From Streptomyces platensis (lineage in GTDB: Bacteria; Actinomycetota; Actinomycetes; Streptomycetales; Streptomycetaceae), in assembly GCF_008704855.1 (NCBI RefSeq), contig NZ_CP023691.1, positions 3,286,001 to 3,350,000 on the forward strand: a DNA stretch of 64,000 nucleotides, read 5' to 3'. Each line of letters begins with the position of its first letter. The stretch's first letter is position 1. Under the pieces are notes generated by a model, which saw only the letters and a program-made list of their open reading frames with translations, was not told the origin of the DNA and ran no database searches. The position numbers and the translations under genes are program-made. Below are positions 1 to 8,314 of the stretch, in pieces.

Positions 1-1
1 G

Positions 2-109
2 GTGGGGTGGCTGCGGGTCGACTTCACCGGCGGCGGCTCCCATACGTCCGTGATCTGCACCTGGAACGGCCATCCGCCGACGGTGCAGACCAGCGATCAG
101 GCGACCTGA
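2..109 (+). CDS. 3' end of a gene entering from the left edge; unrecognised
   Basis: Only the last 35 codons are inside the window; the start lies upstream. The frame ends in TGA at 107-109. Third positions are almost all G or C (about 32 of 35), which in this genome is a strong coding signal. The peptide includes FTGGGSHTSVICTWNGHPP, which looks like the beta-rich end of an exported protein, but I do not recognise a family. The next gene is convergent and ends 25 bases away. Confidence 0.6.
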   Translation: MGWLRVDFTGGGSHTSVICTWNGHPPTVQTSDQAT

Positions 110-133
110 GCCGGGGCGCGCGCCCGTAGGCCG

Positions 134-994
134 TCAGTCGAAGACGTCGGCAGGCGGGGCGGGCGAGGCGGTGGCGGTGGCGTCGGTGACCGGGGCCGCG
201 CCGGCGGTGAAGTCCAGCAGTGCGCGGCCGTGTTCGACCCGGCCGGACTGGGGGTCGGTCGCCGCCCGCCGGGTCAGTTCGGCGACGGGCAGTTCCGCTT
301 CGGCGGCCAGCAGCACGGCGTTGCCGAAGCGCTTGCCGCGCAGGACGGCCGGGTCGGCGGTCAGGCACAGTTCGGGGAAGACCGTACGGACGGTGGCGAT
401 TTGGCCGCGCAGAAACCGCAGCGGCGGCCCGTCGGCGAGATTCGCCGCGTAGAACCCGCCGGGCCGCAGCGCCCGGTGGACCTCCGTCACGAATTCGGTG
501 CTGGTCAGATGCGCGGGCGTACGGGCACCGGCGAAGACATCGGCGATGATCAGGTCCGCCCAGCCGTCCGGGACCTTCGCGAGACCGGCGCGGGCGTCGC
601 CGCCGCGCACCCGTATCCGCCAGCCGCTGTCCAGCGGCAGCTGCCGGCGGATGAGCTGGACCAGGGCCGCGTCGATCTCCACGACCTGCTGGGTGGACCG
701 CGGGCGGGTCGCCGCGACGTAGCGGGCCAGGGTCAGGGCGCCGCCGCCGAGATGGACGACGCGCAGCGGTTTGCCGGCCGGTCCGGCCAGGTCGGCGACG
801 TGCCCGAGCCGCCGTTGATAGGAGAAGTCCAGGTATGCCGGGTCGTCGAGGTCCACATGGGACTGGGGAGCACCGTCGATCAGCAGCGTCCAGCCGCGTG
901 GCCGGTCCCGGTCGGGCCGTAGCTCGGCCAGCCCGCCGTCCACCGTTCCGGTGACGGGTTCCGGGCCGCCGCGCCCGCGTCTGCTCTTCGCCAT
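134..994 (-). CDS. Spermidine-synthase-like protein (methyltransferase fold)
   Basis: A 286-residue protein with the Rossmann fold of the spermidine synthase/SAM-methyltransferase group. The nucleotide-binding loop is HLGGGALTLARY (residues 81-92), followed by the acidic strand VVEID (104-108), GGDARAGL (131-138) and DLIIADVF (147-154). Many actinobacteria carry such proteins without a polyamine role, so the substrate is unknown; it could act on a polyamine or on another amine. The frame stays open 35 codons further upstream, but I place the start at the ATG encoding MAKSRR, where homologue-like sequence begins. It is a single-gene unit. Confidence 0.75.
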   Translation of the reverse strand: MAKSRRGRGGPEPVTGTVDGGLAELRPDRDRPRGWTLLIDGAPQSHVDLDDPAYLDFSYQRRLGHVADLAGPAGKPLRVVHLGGGALTLARYVAATRPRSTQQVVEIDAALVQLIRRQLPLDSGWRIRVRGGDARAGLAKVPDGWADLIIADVFAGARTPAHLTSTEFVTEVHRALRPGGFYAANLADGPPLRFLRGQIATVRTVFPELCLTADPAVLRGKRFGNAVLLAAEAELPVAELTRRAATDPQSGRVEHGRALLDFTAGAAPVTDATATASPAPPADVFD

Positions 995-1139
995 GCCCCC
1001 AGTATGGCCGGTGCCCGGGATGCCGTATCCGCTGGTCAGCGCGATAGCGGTGCCCGGGAGGCCCGGGGGCCGAGGGCGCGGAGCAGAGTGGCGGACCACC
1101 CACGACCGAGGTCAGGGGCGATCCGCCAACTGCACTTCA

Positions 1140-1184
1140 TGACCCGTGCCGGTCCGAGGTCCATCCGGACCGGCGGGCGGGTCA
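1140..1184 (-). terminator. Nested hairpin after the chaplin gene
   Basis: An inner 9-bp stem (GCCGGTCCG at 1148-1156 with CGGACCGGC at 1166-1174) sits inside a second 7-bp stem (TGACCCG at 1140-1146 with CGGGTCA at 1178-1184). It overlaps the chaplin stop codon and has no T tract, as is usual for Streptomyces terminators. Confidence 0.6.
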
Positions 1185-1499
1185 CCTATTGATGCAGACG
1201 TTCCCGAATGCCGGGTTCAGCGCCGCGACAAGGTTGAGGCTGTTGCCGCAGATGTTGATCGGGATATTGATCGGGACCTGGACATTGTTGCCGCTGAGAA
1301 TGCCCGGGGAACCCGCCGCAAAGCCCGCCGCGTTGGCACCACTGCGGTGGTTGTACAGCCCGCGGTGGTCGTGACGGTTGTAGTGGTCGCCACGGCCGTG
1401 ACGGCCGTGGTCCCCGCTTGCGGATGCGATGCCTGCGCCACCCAGAACCATGGCACAGCTGGCCGCAGTCACCGCGGCGGTCGTAACAAACCGCTTCAT
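1182..1499 (-). CDS. Short chaplin with a His-rich spacer
   Basis: A 105-residue exported protein. Residues 1 to about 28 form a signal peptide (MKRFVTTAAV start, ASAS end). Residues 30-52 are rich in His, Gly, Arg and Asp. Residues 58-105 are a single chaplin domain: AAGSPGILSGN, VPINIPINICGN and LNPAFGNVCIN, with the two conserved cysteines at 84 and 102. Chaplins assemble into amyloid-like hydrophobic films on aerial hyphae and spores. There is no second chaplin domain or sorting signal, so this belongs with the short, self-secreted type, but the His-rich spacer makes it longer than the typical 50-60-residue mature form. A good ribosome site (AGGAGA) lies 5 bases before the ATG. The region to 1744 is shared with a divergent gene. 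Confidence 0.9.
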   Translation of the reverse strand: MKRFVTTAAVTAASCAMVLGGAGIASASGDHGRHGRGDHYNRHDHRGLYNHRSGANAAGFAAGSPGILSGNNVQVPINIPINICGNSLNLVAALNPAFGNVCINR

Positions 1500-1744
1500 C
1501 CCATTCTCCTTTCAGTTCGCGAATGGGGCAACCGGTCACAACGAGCGAAATGAGGCAGGGATGCGGGCGTTCCCTCTTCCGGGAAATCCTTAGCCCTTCT
1601 GGCAGTAACAGCCGGGCGGTGCGAACTCCCGCATTCCCCTGAATGGCCGCCCCCGGCCAGGGTCCGGCGTGCCTGCCGCGGTTTCCAACATGATTTCTGT
1701 CAGAGTGCTCTCCTGTTTGACTGATTGAAGTCGGAGAGGAAGAC

Positions 1745-2836
1745 ATGCGGAAGTCGATGGACCGCACCGGGCGCGGCGTCGTATGCGCGCTGGCGTCCTT
1801 GGCATTGTCGGCCGCGCTGTCTTCGGCGGTGGCCGCACCGGCCCCCGGGGAATCCGCACGAATTCCATTCACCGAGCGCTATCACGCCACTCAGCACGGC
1901 GGTATCGCCCGTGCCGCCAACTCCTCGGTCACCTGCAAAACGGCGGCCGGCCGCACCGCGACCCCGTGTGCGGTGGCCCAGCAGGGCGGCGCCGGCCGGA
2001 ACGGCCTCTACCGGATGGCCGCCATCGACGTCGACTCCGACGCCCGCACCGCCAACTCCAGCAGCGCCACCCTGCGCATCCCGGCCGGTTCCCGGGTGAG
2101 CTACGCCCGGCTGTACTGGGGCGGCAGCCGGCGGGGCGGCACCCGGCAGACCGCCGGGAACAACGGCCGGGTGCTGATCGCCGAGCCCGGCGGCCGGTAC
2201 CGGCAGGTGGTCGCCGACACCCTGACCGGGCACCGCCCGCATTCCGCTGCCGAGGGATTCCAGGCGTCCGCGGATGTCACCCAAATGGTGCGGAGCAGTG
2301 GCGGCGGCGCCTATACCGTGGCGCAGATCAATATGGCGACGGGCCATTCCGCCACCGGTGTCTGGGGCGGCTGGACTTTGGTGGCCGCTTACGAGAACAA
2401 AAAGCAGCCGCTGCGCAGCATCGCGCTGTGGGACGGTTTCCAGGAGGTGGGCGCCGACCGCCGGGAGCTTTCGGTGCGGCTGCCCGGACAGCGTATCCCG
2501 GCGAATTCACACGGCCTGGCCGGCGTGGTGGCATACAACGGCGACCGGGGCCGCGGAAATGACACGCTCTCCGTCCGGGCCGGCCGGCACACCGCGCAGA
2601 CGGTGCGCAACGCCGCCAATCCGGCGACCGACGTGATGAATTCGACCGTCACCGATTTCGGCCGGACGGCGGTGCGGTGGCCCGCTTACCGGAACACCCT
2701 CGGATTCGATTCCGACGTATTCGACATCACCCCCGCGCTGCGGTCCGGCGGCGATCGGCTCACCTTCCGCTTCACCAGCCGCGACCCCGGATATCTGCTC
2801 GGCGCGCTCTTCGTCCAGACCGATACCCGGCGCTGA
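1745..2836 (+). CDS. Secreted DUF3344-like protein
   Basis: A 363-residue exported protein with a signal peptide ending near residue 30 (SSAVAAP). The rest is a beta-rich domain: RVSYARLYWGG (around 115), SATGVWGGWTLVAAYEN (around 208) and a late block with NAANPATDVMNSTV and YRNTLGFDSDVFD. That order matches the DUF3344 family of actinobacterial wall-associated proteins, whose function is unknown. GGAGAGGA precedes the ATG. It is followed 54 bases later by a sugar transferase and a glycosyltransferase, so a role at the cell surface alongside a polysaccharide is a fair inference. Confidence 0.7.
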   Translation: MRKSMDRTGRGVVCALASLALSAALSSAVAAPAPGESARIPFTERYHATQHGGIARAANSSVTCKTAAGRTATPCAVAQQGGAGRNGLYRMAAIDVDSDARTANSSSATLRIPAGSRVSYARLYWGGSRRGGTRQTAGNNGRVLIAEPGGRYRQVVADTLTGHRPHSAAEGFQASADVTQMVRSSGGGAYTVAQINMATGHSATGVWGGWTLVAAYENKKQPLRSIALWDGFQEVGADRRELSVRLPGQRIPANSHGLAGVVAYNGDRGRGNDTLSVRAGRHTAQTVRNAANPATDVMNSTVTDFGRTAVRWPAYRNTLGFDSDVFDITPALRSGGDRLTFRFTSRDPGYLLGALFVQTDTRR

Positions 2837-2890
2837 GCGGACGCCCCGGAAATTCCCGCCGTGCCCGGAGAGCAGAGAGCGGATCAGCCG

Positions 2891-4393
2891 ATGACGACGG
2901 AGAGCGCGGACGCGCACCGCGCCGCCCGGGTCCCGCCCCCGCCGGCGGTCCCCCGCCCGGCGGCCGCGGTCCGTCCGCCGCGCGGGCCGGGGCGGGAAAC
3001 CCTGCCCCCGCCCCGGCCCGGCCGCGGCGTACGCCGGCGGATCGTCGCCCCGCTCCTGGCCACCGACGCGCTGGCCACCGCCGCCACCGCCCTGCTCGTC
3101 CTCGGCACCGCGACCACACCGGCCGCCCTCGGCCTCCTGCCGGCGCTTCTGCTGCTGCTCCACTCCCACGCCGGCCTCTACCGCCCCGGCCCCGCCCCGC
3201 GGGCGCTGGCCGAACTGCCGACGCTGCTGGGCCGGTCCGCCGTCTGCTGGTGCGCCGCGGCCGCGGTGCTCGCCGCCGTACGCCCCGGGCAGGCGCTGCC
3301 ACCGGTCCTGCTGGCCGGTGCGGTGGCCGGGCACACCGCACTGGTCTGCGGCGGCCGGGCCGCGGTCCACCGGGCCCGCCGCCGGGCCGCCCGCCGCCGG
3401 CCGCGCGCCACGCTGATCGTCGGCACCGACCCGGCGGCCCGGCAGCTCGCCGCCGTGCTGCACGCCCACCCCGAGTCCGGACTGCGCCCGGTGGCGGTGG
3501 TCACCCCGCCATGGCTGCCGCCCGGCGGGCCCGCGGACGCGCTCCCGCCCCCCGCCGGACCGCCGCTGCCGCGGATCGGCTCCGCCCCCGACATCACCCG
3601 GGCCGTCATCCAGCACACCGTGCGGGACGTGGTGTTCACCCTGCCGCCGTACGGCGATCCGCACACCGCCGCGCTGCTGCGCCGCTTCATCGACCAGGGC
3701 TCGGCCGTCTGGCTGGCCGGCGCCGCGGCCGCCCGCGAGGGCCGGACCCCGCACGCCGGCACCGACCATCTGTGGGGCTTCGCCTGCCGGCGCCTGGAGA
3801 CCGCCCCGCCCCGGCACGGCGGCAGGAGCAAGCGGCTGCTGGACCTCACGCTGGCCGCGTCGGCGCTGGTGCTCACCGCGCCCCTGCTGCTGGGCTGCGC
3901 CCTCGCCGTACGGCTCGCCGACGGGCCCGGCGTGCTTTTCCGGCAGGAACGGATCGGCCGCGGGGGCCGCACCTTCACCCTGCTGAAGTTCCGCACCTGG
4001 CACCCGAGCGACGCGCACGAGGCGGCGACGCGCTGGAGCCTGGCGGACGAGCCCCGGATGAGCCGGACCGGGCGGCTGCTGCGGCGCACCTCGCTGGACG
4101 AGCTGCCGCAGCTGTGGAACGTGCTGCGCGGCGAGATGAGCCTGGTCGGGCCGCGGCCGGAACGCCCCTTCTTCGTCGAGCAGTTCCTCGGCACCTGCCC
4201 CGAGTACGGCGCCCGGCACCGGATGCCGGCGGGCATGACCGGCCTGGCGCAGGTGCACGGGCTGCGCGGCGACACCTCCATCGAGGACCGGGCCCGCTTC
4301 GACAATCTCTACATCGACAGCTGGTCGCTCCGGCTGGACCTGCTGATCCTGCTGCGCACCGTGGCCTCGGTGGTGCGGCTGGAGGGCAGATGA
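2891..4393 (+). CDS. Polyprenyl-phosphate sugar-1-phosphate transferase (exopolysaccharide initiation)
   Basis: A 500-residue membrane protein. The N-terminal half is Pro/Arg-rich with hydrophobic segments (about 55-95 and 120-150). From about residue 311 it carries the bacterial sugar transferase domain: RSKRLLDLTLAAS with a membrane hairpin, VLFRQERIGRGG, LLKFRTW, RTSLDELPQLWNVLRGEMS and LVGPRPERP. Enzymes of this type load the first sugar phosphate onto undecaprenyl phosphate. I chose the ATG at 2891; the frame also offers GTG at 2861, which has no visible ribosome site. The end overlaps a small ORF as ATGA, and a GT4 gene follows, so this is the priming enzyme of a polysaccharide or glycolipid pathway. 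Confidence 0.9.
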   Translation: MTTESADAHRAARVPPPPAVPRPAAAVRPPRGPGRETLPPPRPGRGVRRRIVAPLLATDALATAATALLVLGTATTPAALGLLPALLLLLHSHAGLYRPGPAPRALAELPTLLGRSAVCWCAAAAVLAAVRPGQALPPVLLAGAVAGHTALVCGGRAAVHRARRRAARRRPRATLIVGTDPAARQLAAVLHAHPESGLRPVAVVTPPWLPPGGPADALPPPAGPPLPRIGSAPDITRAVIQHTVRDVVFTLPPYGDPHTAALLRRFIDQGSAVWLAGAAAAREGRTPHAGTDHLWGFACRRLETAPPRHGGRSKRLLDLTLAASALVLTAPLLLGCALAVRLADGPGVLFRQERIGRGGRTFTLLKFRTWHPSDAHEAATRWSLADEPRMSRTGRLLRRTSLDELPQLWNVLRGEMSLVGPRPERPFFVEQFLGTCPEYGARHRMPAGMTGLAQVHGLRGDTSIEDRARFDNLYIDSWSLRLDLLILLRTVASVVRLEGR

Positions 4394-4581
4394 GCGCGGG
4401 CGCGCCGCCGCCCCGCCCCGGCCGCACCGCCGCGGTGCCCGCCCTGCCCGGCAGCCCCCGGGGCGGCCACGCCGGGGACCGGCCCGGCCCCCGTGACCGC
4501 GCCCGGCATCCGCTGCGGCGCCGTGCCCTGCCCCCCGACCGGACCACCACCCCGGCCGCTACCTCAGGAGGCATCCGGTGA
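4390..4581 (+). CDS. Possible 63-aa Pro/Arg-rich ORF coupled at both ends
   Basis: The ATG overlaps the stop of the sugar transferase (ATGA at 4390-4393), and its own TGA overlaps the GTG start of the glycosyltransferase (GTGA at 4578-4581). About 90 percent of third positions are G or C, only slightly above positions one and two, so base composition alone does not prove coding. The product is Pro-, Arg- and Gly-rich and matches no family I know. It could be a real small protein, or a translated spacer that carries ribosomes from one gene to the next. Confidence 0.4.
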   Translation: MSAGAPPPRPGRTAAVPALPGSPRGGHAGDRPGPRDRARHPLRRRALPPDRTTTPAATSGGIR

Positions 4582-5840
4582 AGGTTCTGCATGTGATCAC
4601 AGACCTCGACGTGGGCGGCGCCGAACAGCAGCTGCGGCTGCTGCTGCGCCGGCTCCCCGTTCCCTGCGAGGTCCTCACCCTGACCAGTCCGGGCCCGGTC
4701 GCCGAGGGCATCCAGGCCGACGGTACCCCCGTCACCCACCTCGGGATGACCGGCAACCGGGACCTGACCGCACTCCCCCGCCTCACCCGGCTGATCCGCG
4801 ACGGCGGCTACGACCTGGTGCACACCCACCTCTACCGCGCCTGCGTCTACGGCCGGGTCGCCGCCCGGCTGGCCGGCGTACGGGCCGTGGTCGCCACCGA
4901 ACACTCCCTGGGCGACGCGGTCATCGAGGGCCGCCGGCTGACCCGGGGCGTCCGCACGCTCTACCGGGCCACCGAACGGCTGGGGACGGCCACCGTCGCC
5001 GTCTCGGACACCGTCGCCGCCCGGCTGCGCCGCTGGGGCGTACCGGAGCAGCGGATCCATGTGGTGCCCAACGGCATCGAGGCACACCGTTTCGGCTTCG
5101 ATCCGGCGGCGCGGGCCCTGGTGCGGACCCGGCTGGGGCTGCCGCTGGACGCCTTCGTGGTCGGCGGCGCCGGGCGGCTGGTACCCGGCAAGCGGTTCGA
5201 CGTACTGGTCCGGGCGGTCACCCAACTGCCCGGTGTGCACCTGCTGTTGGCGGGCGCGGGACCGGAGCGGGACATGCTGCGGCGGATGGCGGAGCAGTTC
5301 GGCTCGGGCGACCGGATCCATCTGCTGGGCGAGCGCGACGGGGCGGTCGACGGGGCGGCCGCCGACGGCCCCGGGGGCTTCGGGCCGGACATCCCCGGCC
5401 TGCTCTCGGCCATCGACGTCTTCGTCTCGCCCTCCCCCGACGAGGCGTTCGGCCTGGCCGTCCTGGAGGCGCTCGCGTCCGGCCTGCACGTCCTCTACGG
5501 CAGCTGCCCGGCCGTCGACGAACTCCCCGCCGACCAGGCCCCCGGCGCCCGCCACTTCGGCCTCAACGTCCATGAACTGGCCACCGCCCTGAGGGAACTA
5601 CGACGCCAGGGCCCGGGCCGGTTGCCGGTCCCGCCCGTGGTGCGGCGCTACGACATCACCCGCAGCGCCGAGGCCCTGCTGTCCGTATACGAGCAGGCCC
5701 TGGCCGACACCCCGGCCCGGCGCGGCAGCCCGACGCCGGTACCACCACGCCAGGGGCGGGCGGCCGCGCTCCCGCCGGCAAGCGTGTCACTGCCGGATCC
5801 GGCCCGGTCGCCGGATCCGTCGCCGATGTCGAATCGGTAG
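4578..5840 (+). CDS. Family 4 glycosyltransferase (GT-B fold)
   Basis: A 420-residue cytosolic glycosyltransferase. The N-terminal domain opens with MKVLHVITDLDVGGAEQQL, a standard GT4 acceptor-domain start, and contains DLVHTHLYRA (about 78). The C-terminal domain has VVPNGIE, GRLVPGKRFD, LLLAGAGPERD and DEAFGLAVLEALASG (about 286-300), the nucleotide-sugar-binding motif. The last 50 residues are a disordered Pro/Ser tail. It starts with GTG after AGGAGG. It probably adds a sugar to the lipid-linked product of the upstream sugar transferase. A strong hairpin follows the stop. Confidence 0.9.
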   Translation: MKVLHVITDLDVGGAEQQLRLLLRRLPVPCEVLTLTSPGPVAEGIQADGTPVTHLGMTGNRDLTALPRLTRLIRDGGYDLVHTHLYRACVYGRVAARLAGVRAVVATEHSLGDAVIEGRRLTRGVRTLYRATERLGTATVAVSDTVAARLRRWGVPEQRIHVVPNGIEAHRFGFDPAARALVRTRLGLPLDAFVVGGAGRLVPGKRFDVLVRAVTQLPGVHLLLAGAGPERDMLRRMAEQFGSGDRIHLLGERDGAVDGAAADGPGGFGPDIPGLLSAIDVFVSPSPDEAFGLAVLEALASGLHVLYGSCPAVDELPADQAPGARHFGLNVHELATALRELRRQGPGRLPVPPVVRRYDITRSAEALLSVYEQALADTPARRGSPTPVPPRQGRAAALPPASVSLPDPARSPDPSPMSNR

Positions 5841-5875
5841 GTGGGGGGCGTTGGCACGAGGTCTGGATCGGGGCA

Positions 5876-5907
5876 GGTTCGGCGGCCCGGGATCGGGCCG
5901 CCGAACC
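5876..5907 (+). terminator. Perfect 14-bp hairpin terminator
   Basis: GGTTCGGCGGCCCG (5876-5889) pairs perfectly with CGGGCCGCCGAACC (5894-5907) around a 4-base loop, 36 bases after the glycosyltransferase stop. There is no T tract. Confidence 0.75.
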
Positions 5908-5928
5908 CGGCTTCCGGCGCTCCCCCGC

Positions 5929-5967
5929 CCCCTCCCCCTCTCCCCCTTCGGGGGAGGGGGCGGGGGG
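5929..5967. terminator. C-tract/G-tract hairpin
   Basis: A run of C blocks (CCCCC at 5942-5946) folds on G blocks (GGGGG at 5950-5954) around TTC, and the pairing extends outward through CTCC/GGAG with mismatches. It probably acts as a second terminator; the G-rich strand could also form other structures. Confidence 0.5.
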
Positions 5968-5989
5968 TGGGTTCGGGGGTGGGGGGGAG

Positions 5990-6087
5990 CCGCACCACGC
6001 GACGCGGCCACGGGAGTCCGCACCACGCCGCGCGGCTACGGGAACCCACACCACGCAACGCGGCCACGGAAACCCGCACCACCCAAC
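5990..6087. repeat. 28-bp imperfect tandem repeat, three units plus a partial fourth
   Basis: Units run 5990-6017, 6018-6045 and 6046-6073, with a decayed copy from 6074. Each begins CCGCACCACGC or CCACACCACGC and continues with CGCGGCCACGG or a near match. There are no unique spacers between the units. Confidence 0.8.
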
Positions 6088-6171
6088 GCAACGCCCGTAA
6101 GCCGTCCCCGCCCCCCGGGACCACACACCCACCTCCCCACACCACCCAAAGAGAAAGCGCAGGGAACTTCC

Positions 6172-7425
6172 ATGTACGACCTCGTCGTGGTGGGCGCCGG
6201 CCCCTACGGACTCTCGATCGCCGCGCACGCGGCGGCGGCCGGACTACGGCTGCGGGTCCTGGGCCGGCCGATGGCCTCGTGGCGCGACCACATGCCCGAC
6301 GGCATACTCCTCACGTCCGAGCCCTGGTCCACGGACCTCGCCGCCCCGGCCGGCGGCCACACCCTGGCCGACTACTGCGCCGCCCACGAGCTGACCGCCG
6401 AGCACGGCGTCCCGCTGCCCCTCGGCACCTTCGCCGCGTACGGCAGCTGGTTCGGCGAACAGGCCGTGCCGCAGGTCGAGGAGGTCACGGTCACCGCCGT
6501 ACGCCCGGACGGCGAGGGCTTCCACGTCGAGACGGACACCGGTGAGCAGATCGCGGCCCGGACCGTGGTGCTCGCCGTCGGGGTGCTGCCGTTCGCCAAC
6601 CGCCCCTGGCCGCTGCTCGAACTCCCCCCGGAACTCGCCTCGCACAGCAGCGACCACCGCGATCTGCGCCGCTTCGTAGGCCAGGACGTCACGGTGATCG
6701 GCTCCGGGCAGTCCGCGCTGGAGACCGCGACCCTGCTGGCCGAACAGGGCGCCCGGCCCCGCCTCGTGGCCCGTGCCGACCAGCTGCGCTGGCACACCCC
6801 GCCACCGCCACTGGAGCGCGGCCGGCTGCGGGCGCTGCGCGACCCGCACTCCGGGCTGGGCCCCGGCTGGCCGAGCTGGCTGTGGTCGGAGCTCCCCGGG
6901 GCGGTGCGCCGGCTGCCCCCGGCGACCCGGGTGCATCTCGCGGAGCACGTACCGGGCCCGGCGGGCGCGTGGTGGCTGCGGGAGCGCTTCGAGCCGGCGG
7001 TGCCGGTCCAGCTGGGCCACCGGATCCGGGCGGCGACGCCCCACGAGGGCGGGGTGCGGCTCCAACTCACCCATACGGACGGCGGTTCCGAGACCGTCGA
7101 CACCGATCACGTGGTGGCGGCCACCGGCTTCACCCCGGACCTCGGGCGGCTGCGGCTGCTGCACCCCCGGGTGCGCACCACCCTGCGGACGGTGGGCGGC
7201 AGCCGGGCGCCCGAGCTGAGCGCCGGTTTCGAGTCGTCCTGGCCGGGACTGTTCTTCGCGGGGCTGCTGTCCGCGCCGTCGTTCGGCCCGTCGATGCGCT
7301 TCGTGTACGGCGCGTCCTTCACCGCGGCGCGGCTGCTGCGCGGCGTACAGCGCCGGCTCGGCGACCGCCGCGGCGCCACCACCATCCCCCGCCCGGCACG
7401 GGACAGCACCCCGGCCGCGCACTAG
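6172..7425 (+). CDS. FAD/NAD(P)-binding oxidoreductase, monooxygenase-like
   Basis: A 417-residue flavoprotein. The FAD-binding Rossmann loop is VVVGAGPYGLS (residues 5-15); the NAD(P) loop is VIGSGQSALETA (about 175-186); a late ATGF motif (VAATGFTPDL) closes the FAD site. The layout resembles lysine/ornithine N-hydroxylases and other class B monooxygenases, but I see no clear substrate-defining motif. The open frame reaches back to 5851, through the tandem repeats; I place the start at the ATG of MYDLVVV, where the fold begins. It lies downstream of the polysaccharide genes and probably has its own promoter in the 331-bp gap. Confidence 0.8.
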   Translation: MYDLVVVGAGPYGLSIAAHAAAAGLRLRVLGRPMASWRDHMPDGILLTSEPWSTDLAAPAGGHTLADYCAAHELTAEHGVPLPLGTFAAYGSWFGEQAVPQVEEVTVTAVRPDGEGFHVETDTGEQIAARTVVLAVGVLPFANRPWPLLELPPELASHSSDHRDLRRFVGQDVTVIGSGQSALETATLLAEQGARPRLVARADQLRWHTPPPPLERGRLRALRDPHSGLGPGWPSWLWSELPGAVRRLPPATRVHLAEHVPGPAGAWWLRERFEPAVPVQLGHRIRAATPHEGGVRLQLTHTDGGSETVDTDHVVAATGFTPDLGRLRLLHPRVRTTLRTVGGSRAPELSAGFESSWPGLFFAGLLSAPSFGPSMRFVYGASFTAARLLRGVQRRLGDRRGATTIPRPARDSTPAAH

Positions 7426-7512
7426 CGACCGCCCGCCCTCAGTCCGCCGGCCTGGAGACCGCCCGTCCGCCGGCCAGCCTCCCGCGACCGCCCGCCCGAG
7501 GGGCCACCCGCA

Positions 7513-7543
7513 GGGGCCGTCCGGCCAATGGCCGGGCGGCCCC
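7513..7543 (+). terminator. 14-bp hairpin with 3-base loop
   Basis: GGGGCCGTCCGGCC (7513-7526) pairs with GGCCGGGCGGCCCC (7530-7543) with one T-G wobble. It lies 87 bases after the flavoprotein stop and could also serve the convergent gene ending at 7602. Confidence 0.65.
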
Positions 7544-7601
7544 TCCCGCGTGCGGTCCGGCGAGGGTTACCGGCAGCTCTCGCGTGCGGTCCTGCCCGGA
7601 G

Positions 7602-8069
7602 TTACTGGCAGCGGTCGACGGCCTCGATCGTGCGGGCCGCCTCGCCGAGTGCCTCGCGCAGGACGGCCGGATCGGTGGCGGCGGCGCCCGCGCCCTCCGG
7701 CGGCACCAGCCAGCCGGTGCCGGTCACCGGCGGCTCCTCCGGGGCGCCTTCGTCGCACAGTGCGCCCAGGGCGATCCCCCGCCCGGAGGTCTGGGTGCAG
7801 GCGCTGCCCGGCACGTCCCAGCCGTCCGCGGTGCCCGCGGGCACGAGGAAGCCGAGGGTGTCGCAGGCGCCGTCGTGCAGGACGGGGCCGACCCCGTCCC
7901 GCAGCCGGAGGATGTCGACGGCTTCCAGACCCTGCCGGGCGGGCACCGTGACGAGGTCACACGCCTGGGCCGGTACGGCCGGTGTCCCGGCCACGGCGGC
8001 CGGCCCCCGCCCGCCGCCGGTCCGGCCCGCGGACCCCTTGCCGCCCCTGCTCACGCCGGTCTCCCACAC
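7602..8069 (-). CDS. Conserved-looking protein of unknown function
   Basis: A 155-residue soluble protein that I do not recognise with certainty. The middle reads ACDLVTVPARQGLEAVDI, then GPVLHDGACDTLGFLVPAGTA. The pattern of GPV, a short gap, and a FLVPAGTA-like strand also occurs in the prim-pol-like protein at 15557 (GPVAAHRGRILLFAAPGTA), so a distant relation is possible but unproven. Four cysteines are spread through it. I moved the start from the GTG at 8090 to the GTG at 8069, because AGGAGGAGG sits 8 bases upstream of the latter and would lie inside the gene otherwise. The stop is TAA. Confidence 0.6.
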   Translation of the reverse strand: MWETGVSRGGKGSAGRTGGGRGPAAVAGTPAVPAQACDLVTVPARQGLEAVDILRLRDGVGPVLHDGACDTLGFLVPAGTADGWDVPGSACTQTSGRGIALGALCDEGAPEEPPVTGTGWLVPPEGAGAAATDPAVLREALGEAARTIEAVDRCQ

Positions 8070-8314
8070 GGAGAACCCCTCCTCCTGCACGTACCCGACC
8101 CTTTACACCGACTTCAACGGCCGGACGTGTCAACAGCTACGGCGGCGTAACGCTGCAAAGGATGGCAGTTCATGGCAGATCACGCGCGAGATATCCGATT
8201 TGTAGCCAAACTGTGCGTATCGGAGCCATCACAGCCGGTACGGTCAACCCGCCGCACCGCCAGGAGGCGGCAACGCCACCTGATGGCACGGAGAGGGCAC
8301 GGAGAGGGTCCGCC

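Larger units (their letters stand above)
5841..6171. other. 331-bp intergenic stretch: two hairpins then 28-bp tandem repeats
   Basis: The stretch between the glycosyltransferase and the flavoprotein holds no credible gene. It contains two strong hairpins close to the upstream stop and then a tandem array of imperfect 28-bp units. A weak ribosome site (AGGGAA) precedes the next ATG at 6172. A reading frame open across the region continues into the flavoprotein but is translated repeat. Confidence 0.7.

Noticed and set aside
2507..4258. A 583-codon minus-strand frame across the sugar transferase
   Set aside because: It is low-complexity Arg/Gly/Pro sequence antisense to a gene with clear domains.
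5990..6087. CRISPR array
   Set aside because: The 28-bp units follow each other directly without spacers, and no cas gene set is present; the Cas4-like nuclease lies with a helicase, not with cas1 or cas2.
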